Of a DNA stretch of 64,000 nucleotides, positions 57,283 through 64,000 are shown piece after piece. Location of the stretch: assembly GCA_025786725.1 (NCBI GenBank), contig JAHLTZ010000021.1, forward strand, positions 248,001-312,000, written 5' to 3'. Position numbers and translations under genes: made by a program. Position 1 is the first letter of the stretch. Every line of letters begins with the position of its first letter. This DNA comes from Syncephalis fuscata (lineage: Eukaryota > Zoopagomycota > Zoopagomycetes > Zoopagales > Piptocephalidaceae). Under the pieces are notes generated by a model that worked only from the letters and a program-made list of their open reading frames with translations, searched no databases and was not told the origin of the DNA.

Positions 57283-59334
57283 ACTGGCAAACGGGCTTGG
57301 TAAACTAAAAGTTAGGAATGTTGAATATCGATACTACTACTACCAAGCCATTGAAATTTATGTTGAGCTTTTATACTGTCTTCCACCTGGTAATTTGCGG
57401 TATTTTAAAAACCAGACCTTACCAGTAACGACTGTTATGATTAATACTTGCCGTATACTTGCATAGCAGATTTAAACTGGTTAAGTCAAAACATAATGAT
57501 TAAATTTGCCTTTTACGCTCATTTGTTTTACAATCTTGCCTATTTGCAACGTGGCTTAATTCTATCGGTTTCAGCAATGTGCTAACAGGTTATTCATTAT
57601 TTTTTGCTTTATCTAAATGCCACACTTGTAGCTACTTTTACTTATTTTTACGTATTATTTTACACATTCATAATTCTATCTTTATACGACAATAATGTAT
57701 ACATTAATAAACCTCATTATTAACAAATTACACTTTTTCGCTCTTTTGCGCATTAGTTTAGTTTATTTTTAGTTAACAGTGCTGTGTTGACTATTGCAAA
57801 CCACGGAGGTACTTGTCGATAAGGCGATGGTTATTCTATTGCAAATAGTCATCACCCACTGTTATAATAACTAGTCGCTAATAATACGCCACGTAGCCAA
57901 ATAACGATATAACTAGCACTCAGATTATAATAAACCATTGCCTTTTTTTCTAATTTTAGCATATGAAACTTTAGCATTCTTGGCTTTTACATATATTGAA
58001 AGTTCTAAGCTTAGTTGCTTGGTATAATAATTGTAATTAGCTTTAATAGCCTTTTTTATTATTATCTACCTGTCCAAATGTAACTATCTTAAAACTTATA
58101 AAGCATGCTCTCCGCTCACTTCACCTCACCGTCCTACTTCTTGTGTGTATTTATTGTTGCTTACACTAATATTTACTTTTTTAATAATAATCACCTATTT
58201 TTAGCAAATGTGTATGAAACAACGTTTTAATTATTTTAACTTGCTTAATCATATCCAAATGTAGCAATTACTGCTATTGTGTTGTTATTATTCGACTTTG
58301 TACACATTCTAGAAGCATTCTATAACTACTATTTGCCAAATATGATATTCAAGCACTACTGTTTAACTTAGTAGTATACATATAATCACAATATATATAG
58401 TATTTAGTTGAATGCATATTGCAACGACTAGCAACTTAATGGCTACCGTCTTGTTTACGCTTACTTCTATTATATGAGCATTAGTGACTACTAGTCAATT
58501 GCTTATTCTAGTATAACGTGAACCCAATGCTATTATAAAATAAACAATAAATGGTTTTCCTTTTAATGATCAATTACCACAGTTAAGCTTTTAACAACTA
58601 AATAGCACTTGTAACCAAAGCAGAGAAAGAATATATAACCAAAATATAGATATGTTTATTATAGTTCCAATAAAACTAGTAATGTATAGTAAATACTGTT
58701 GTTAATGGAACTTGAGCCTTGCTCATATGGTTGATCATATGTCAGTAAATAGCAAGTATCTACTGGTTATGTCCTTGAATAGCTGTTTGTTTATGATTGT
58801 TAGTACTAGTATTTAGTATACTGTTGTTGTGGCTATTTACATGTTATCGTTAGCAGTTGTTCAATTACATGATGGATGCATGGATCAATTTCATGGTAGA
58901 TAACTACATGGCCATAATTTTGTAATTCAATACGGTAACAACATCCTGTCATTTTATTATGCCAATCATTAGCTATGGTGCATATTACAACATAATTGAT
59001 TAATAAACAATAGCACACCGGATTATTTGTTTAGGTTTACAAGTATACGTTATTTAATTAATTTTTAAATAAAAATGATTTCATTACAATTGGCACATGT
59101 GCTATCTGTTTTTATTATAAAAGCATAATTTATTAAAACAGCCCAAAGAAATCACAAGGATAAGCCCCAATTGGTAGCTAACAGGGATATGCAGAATAAC
59201 AGGTTTTCATTTTTTTACTTGCATCTGCATCAAAACGTTACTGTTATGTCGTTGCCGCCTATCTTTTAAGGATAACCATTTTATTGTTGTAATTATTCTA
59301 TCGCAACCGAATTTCATTTATTTTTATTATTAAC
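57283..59334. other. Long AT-rich intergenic DNA containing a repeat relic
   Basis: About 2 kb without a gene. 58540-58860 resembles the long repeats at 14210 and 16755 (see separate entry). A short minus-strand frame at 58833 is not supported. Confidence 0.4.
58540..58860. repeat. Possible third copy of the long diverged repeat
   Basis: CAATTACCACAGTTAAG matches TTAATTACCACAGTTTAAC at 16800. GCTCATATGGTTGATCATAT, TAGCAAGTATCTACTGGTTA and GTTAGTACTAGTATTTAGTA match the corresponding parts of 16755-17165 in order and orientation. Similarity is patchy; an alignment is needed. Confidence 0.45.
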
Positions 59335-60411
59335 ATGACAGAGATTGATAATCACGAAGTTTATAAAAAGCATGAAAATGTTACCTTAGAGGCAGAGGCA
59401 CAAAAGCCTGTTAGTCGAATAACTTCATTTATGGCCGTTACATCTTCAGTGGTAAAGCTCGATAATGTTATAGCTATTGCCGGATTTTTCATGGTATTAA
59501 TGCTTCCATTTCACTGGTATGCTCCATTAATATGGGCCAGACTGACTCGCTATTCTGACTTTGCCGTTTTTCTATTGTCGTTTATTGTTACTACACTCGT
59601 GTTTTGGCCATACGCTTTATTGATGGGCGTGATAGATCTATACGAATTTCCTAAAGTCTATAAGAAATACCGTATCCAGCCAAATAAAAAAAAGGATGTG
59701 TTTTGGTACCGTAAAGCTATTCGCCAAGCACTCTATAACTGGGTATTTGTCAACTTTCCTGCAGGCTTAATGCTTTATGGATTTATAGCATATGGGCAAG
59801 ATCGCGCGCTTACCAAAGAGCTACTTCCAAGCTTTAGCAGATTAGCTCAAGAAATAGTGGTGTTTGTCATTGCAGAAGAAGTTTGCTTCTATTATACTCA
59901 TCGATTATTACATCATCCACGTATTTACCAGCACATTCACAAAAAACACCACGAATTTAAAACACCCATTGGCATTGCTGGTAAATATTTTTATTTAAGC
60001 TTGTTACAGTTATTAACAATTGCCTTAACGTAGCTATATATGCCCATCCATTTGAACATCTAATATCCAAGTTACTTCCACTTTTCGTAGGGCCACTACT
60101 GATGCAGGCTCACATTATGACCGTTTGGCTTTGGCTGACTATGGGTAATTCATTATTACTATTACATCTACAGTATTTTATTAACGATTACAATAGGACT
60201 GATTACAACCGTCAACTTGCATTGCGGCTTTGTATTACCACATATGCCAACGCCACTAGATCATGATTATCACCATCAAGTGTTTAATGCCAACTATGGT
60301 GTTTTTGGTATTTTAGATGCTATTCATGGCACTCGTGGTGGCTATGATTTATGGCGTGATAATTGGCGACCAAGCAAATCACTGGAATGCGATACAAATA
60401 AGAGAAACTAA
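59335..60411 (+). CDS. Fatty-acid hydroxylase superfamily, sterol C4-methyl oxidase (Erg25)-like
   Basis: ER membrane di-iron oxygenase. Exons: 59335-59980, 60034-60144 and 60197-60411, with agreeing phases; 323 aa. The three histidine boxes of the family are present: HRLLHHP (HX3HH), HKKHHEF (HX2HH) and HDYHHQ (HX2HH). Hydrophobic segments flank them ([58 protein letters not shown]). After box two comes [22 protein letters not shown], close to the Erg25 'YAHPIE' segment, and [15 protein letters not shown]. The enzyme would remove 4-methyl groups from sterols in ergosterol synthesis; a sphingolipid or alkane-type hydroxylase is less likely. The C terminus lacks an obvious KKxx signal. The order 'YAHPxE ... 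HxGx...PxP' supports the sterol assignment. Confidence 0.88.
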
Positions 60412-60607
60412 CGACTGTTAGTTTACTAGTCAACATTGATACTTTTAGTGCAATTTCAAACAAAATAAAAGTATGCACTGCTGTAACACTGCTTTCGTTG
60501 TGCATCTTTAACTGCTGTACTCGTTTTATCTTTATTTTATTAGTCACCAATAATAAATCATATTTATTCCATTAACATAATTTCTGTATGGCTTACAAGT
60601 TTATTAA

Positions 60608-63600
60608 TTACCAATAATAGGATATCCAGGAATAGAATCTATCATAGATTGTATAGCTTTCAACGTGATACGGATACATGATATAACTTATTGTTTTTTC
60701 AGTTAGATGAATAGCAGTGCGAACGACTTGTGCCCAAATATCAATGCATAGGTAAATAAAATCAAATGGTGCTTGAAATAAGCTGATTATTTTATGACCC
60801 GTCGTACTTAGCGATTGCGATAACAGACTAAAATTTGACCTGTGCTTTGTATTTGTAGATGATGTTTTTGTCGTTGAATAATACCGACTCACTGCACTCC
60901 ATGCGAATTGAATCAAACGATAAAAAATCGGGTGACTGTCTATATCATCCTTCTTTGCTATGAATTCTTGCTTCTTGACCATTAGACTGTAGTTTTGGTC
61001 AATGCGTATACTGCGCGGCGATAAAAAGTTTTTTTTTCTTGGCGGTAATGGTGGTGGTGCCTGTTTGACCAATAAATGCTTTTGTACTACTAAAGATTTG
61101 TTGTCTTTCATATTATTAGCGGATAATTCTAAGCGACTGGCCGCGCTTTCAAGTTGATTAATCCATGTTATTGTTTGATTCAAACAGATATCCAAGTTAA
61201 TCTCAGAATTAGATTCAACACAAAGCGATAATATTTCATCTTTTTGCTTCACTGAGTCTAGATTATCATTGTTGCTATTTTTTACACGTAGCAATGCAGA
61301 CAATAAATGTTCTCGTATATCATGAATAATGCAGACCAGCAGTCCGTGGTGTTCAAGCAGCTTTTCCTGCTGCTGCTGCTTAGTCTTGTTTAGCTCTGTA
61401 TAAACTGCAGCGGCGGTTTCCGAGGCTTGACCACCACTGGCATAAATTGTTTTGAGCTGTTCGGTAAATGTTTCAACCTGCTCCTCGGCCATTGTTGCAC
61501 GTTTTTCATAGAATGCTACCAAGTACTCTAGCTGCATTATACTATCACTTTTGGTGGCCACAGGTGTCCATGCCTTGTGAAATTTTATAATAGTATCTTG
61601 GTTGATACCAACATTTTCGTCCACAGACTCTGAGCAATTTTCAGCAATTTTAGCTATGTTCTTGTTAATAAACTTACTTTGTATAGTCTGGTCAATATCC
61701 TCAGCAAAATTGGCCAAAGTATTATTTATTCTTTTAAAGAACTCAGCAGTTGTTTTGAAATCCTCATCAGAGTTTTTTGGACTGCCATTATTATTATTAT
61801 TTAGATTTTTAATTTCGTTTGCAAGCTCATTCTATAGTAATTTGTTAAGCAGCTAAATAGCAATATGCATAATATAGGCCTACCTTTCTATCGTTAATAT
61901 ACGTTTCTGCACACCAATTGCTATTGGGCCTCTGTTCTTTCTGTGTTTGAACAGCGTCATTTTGAATGAAAGTGTTATATGGCTTAATAGGTACATGACC
62001 AGTAACTGAAAGCATAGCATCAATCTTTTTTGTAGAGTCTTTATCTGATATAAATAATGTAGAGATTGAACGCTCATCTTGCAGATTGCCATATAAATGC
62101 TGCTTATCAATTGGCTTCTCGTTGCTACAGCATACCACAGATACAACACCATTGCTATTGAGAGAAGGAGTATTATGGTGACAATCTGGTTCATTGGTTC
62201 TCTGTATTGATTTGTCGCCTGATTGCAGAATTTTATAAGTAGTATTGTCGGCATCGAGAAGAATACTGGATTTGTCGAGAACATAATTATTCAAATGTTC
62301 ACTGTATTGGTATGCTTCTTCCGTTTTAGCATCTTTCTCCATAACTGTGCCTAGCTGAGGCACTGTAAAGTCATCCTCCATCATTGGAGTATCTACGATA
62401 ATTCAGCTTCTAGCAAATTTTAAATATGGTGTATTTACCGTGCATTGTAAAACACAAAGGTGTATGAATGTAGTCCTTTTCGATATATCCGGGTTCTGTA
62501 GCGCTACTGCTATGCTCGTTTAATTCATCCATTAATGACTTTCCTATAGTAATTTTACACAAATTAGTAATATTGACGTGTGACTCTAATTAATAATCAC
62601 CATAAACTTTATCATCTCCATTAGTGGGTAATAAATTCAAAGTGGTTGTCGGATAGAAGGGCAGAGTAGTCTCATCAATAGCAGTTTTTAAGTGGCTGTT
62701 GCTTTCTACATTCGAGGTATCATTGCCAGAAGATGCTAACTTTTCTCTATCTAATTGAATATACTGTCTTCCATGCTCATCAATATTTGTAATCAATAGA
62801 TTGTGTTCATTTAAACAGTCACACAAATAAGTAAAACCATTGCGCCATTGAGCATTATCTGCGGCATAATTTTGGCAGTCTTGCTGCAAAGAACGAATTA
62901 CACCATGCGAATGCTGCAGTTGCTGCTTTAGCTGAGATTGAGATGCCTCACATTTAGCTTGATTTTTCTCCAATACCTCTATGTGCTGATTGGCCTTTAG
63001 AAGATCTCTTTGGGCTTGTCGAAAAATATAACCATCCTTTACGCCTGTCGTCTGTAACTTACGCATTTTTGTCATTAAACGCGCGTGCTCTGGCACCAAC
63101 TGAGAAAGCCGATCGTTGACTTTTTTCAAACTATCCTCGCTCTTTCGAGTTTCTTGCACTAGGCGGGCATTTGCGTCTTCTTTACACTTAAGTTCTGTTT
63201 TTAATGCATCACGTTCTTCTTCCACTATCGCTAAAGTATTTGACAATTGTTCCATTTCATATTCCAGGCGGCGCTGCCTAGTAGAGGAAACTTTTTCAAT
63301 GTCCTGCGTTATATCGATTTCACATAGCAAGTGGTGACCATCCCAGTTATTAATGGGCTGCGGACTAGCGGGCAGTAGAGACGACTGTGACATTACCGTG
63401 TTACAGGCAAATTCATCCTCAATATATTCATCTCTACTATCTAAACTATTAATCGACGTATTAAAGCCTGATGGATGATTGGTCAATTGCTGATCCTCAA
63501 TAGATTCAGCTTTTCTGATACTAGTTTGCTTAGTATCTACCGGTGTAGTTGCTTTGGGTGAACGCGAGGAAGAGCGATAATACCCGGTGGGTGGTTTAGG

Positions 63601-63657
63601 CCGTTGCGTTGCCATAGGGCATACGATGCTAGATCCTGATAATGATGCGAACGACAT
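60608..63657 (-). CDS. Large coiled-coil protein with Pro-rich motif, unknown family
   Basis: Four exons joined across the open frames: 63657-62601, 62543-62439, 62392-61884 and 61831-60608; all phases agree, giving about 964 aa. The first 110 residues are Ser/Thr-rich and basic. A long coiled coil follows (about residues 110-280: RQRRLEYEMEQLSNTLAIVE, ALKTELKCKEDANARLVQE, LKANQHIEVLEKNQAKCEAS). The centre is acidic and disordered. A second coiled-coil part (EQVETFTEQLKTIYASGG; KTKQQQQEKLLEHHG) is followed by QAPPPLPPRKK, an SH3-ligand type motif. The C-terminal 100 residues are aromatic and hydrophobic (IISLFQAPFDFIYLCIDIWA; PYHVESYTIYDRFYSWISYY), possibly membrane- or partner-binding. This suggests a spindle, septin, endocytic or centrosomal scaffold; no domain is recognised. 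If the first two splices are wrong, it would be two or three shorter genes, but the branch-like CTAAT and matching phases favour one. Confidence 0.68.
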
Positions 63658-64000
63658 TATTAAAATTGGTCAATACTGTATTGACGCCCCGTTATATCGA
63701 TTTTAGTGGTTAAAATTGCTTGATTAACCAGAAGATACTCAATATCGTTAGTTGTAATTCCGCTCAACGTTCTTTAGCAACAAGCGATGTTGTTCGGTAG
63801 TCGTTATTAAAAAGGGATGTCTTACTAGGTAACACGGAATGATAGCAACATGTAAACAAGTTAATGGATTGGTTGGTCTTTTATTCTAATATACGCTTTT
63901 ATTCATAGTTCAAGGAATTAAATAACAATAAAATAGATAGATAATTGTTGTAAATAAACAATTGTCAAAGGAATGCTGCTGATTTAATAAATGAGTCGTT
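63658..64000. other. Intergenic region at the right edge
   Basis: Promoter of the coiled-coil gene. Nothing else is recognised before the window ends. Confidence 0.4.

Noticed and set aside
1-64000. CRISPR array, bacterial operon or prophage
   Set aside because: No regular short spaced repeats; genes carry spliceosomal introns and eukaryotic families throughout.

Overview
This window is nuclear DNA of a fungus, most likely an early-diverging ('zygomycete-grade') lineage. Supporting evidence: many short GT-AG introns (mostly about 45-65 nt), AT-rich intergenic DNA, a fungal-type plasma-membrane H+-ATPase, a Srk1/Rck2-type kinase whose catalytic domain closely follows fission-yeast Srk1, a GH15 glucoamylase and a GH9 glycosidase. 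The lineage is inferred from gene content only; I cannot name a species.

Layout. 0-8 kb: the 3' end of a long-chain acyl-CoA synthetase, a converging coiled-coil protein, and a 16-exon P-type H+-ATPase. 8-14 kb: a secreted Cys-rich protein, a GH9 enzyme with unusual extra regions, and a Bax-inhibitor-1/Lifeguard membrane protein. 14-17.2 kb: a gene-free repeat complex, with about 330-bp units in direct then inverted orientation between two diverged direct repeats. 17.6 kb: tRNA-Val(AAC). 19-23 kb: a membrane-anchored histidine phosphatase and a glucoamylase. 24-30 kb: a small secreted protein, a small basic (Alb1-like) protein, a nonsense-riddled relic, and the spliceosome-associated protein Cactin. 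30-34 kb: a secreted orphan and a GST. 36.8-41.6 kb: an Srk1/Rck2-like kinase with a long N-terminal extension. 45-49 kb: a small secreted protein, a seven-TM protein and a tiny CxxC protein. 50.6-56.4 kb: Tim50, pyruvate dehydrogenase E1 beta, and an F-box/LRR protein. 56.7-64 kb: a putative GPI-anchored protein, a sterol C4-methyl-oxidase-like hydroxylase, and a large coiled-coil protein.

The genes are mostly unrelated housekeeping and secreted genes. There is no operon-like or metabolic cluster, although two mitochondrial genes (Tim50 and PDH E1 beta) are neighbours. Gene models were built from splice sites and reading phase by eye.

Three patterns deserve attention. (1) Six places where conserved or clearly coding sequence needs one extra base to stay in frame; five sit at a short G or C run or could be restored by one more G at a splice donor, which looks like systematic one-base deletions in the assembly. 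(2) A three-copy dispersed element (24.7, 43.5, 49.6 kb) with a shared TATA-plus-pyrimidine promoter-like core and decaying downstream sequence. (3) The 14-17 kb satellite complex, one arm of which recurs near 58.5 kb. No complete novel multigene system is visible; the dispersed element is the best candidate for something undescribed.
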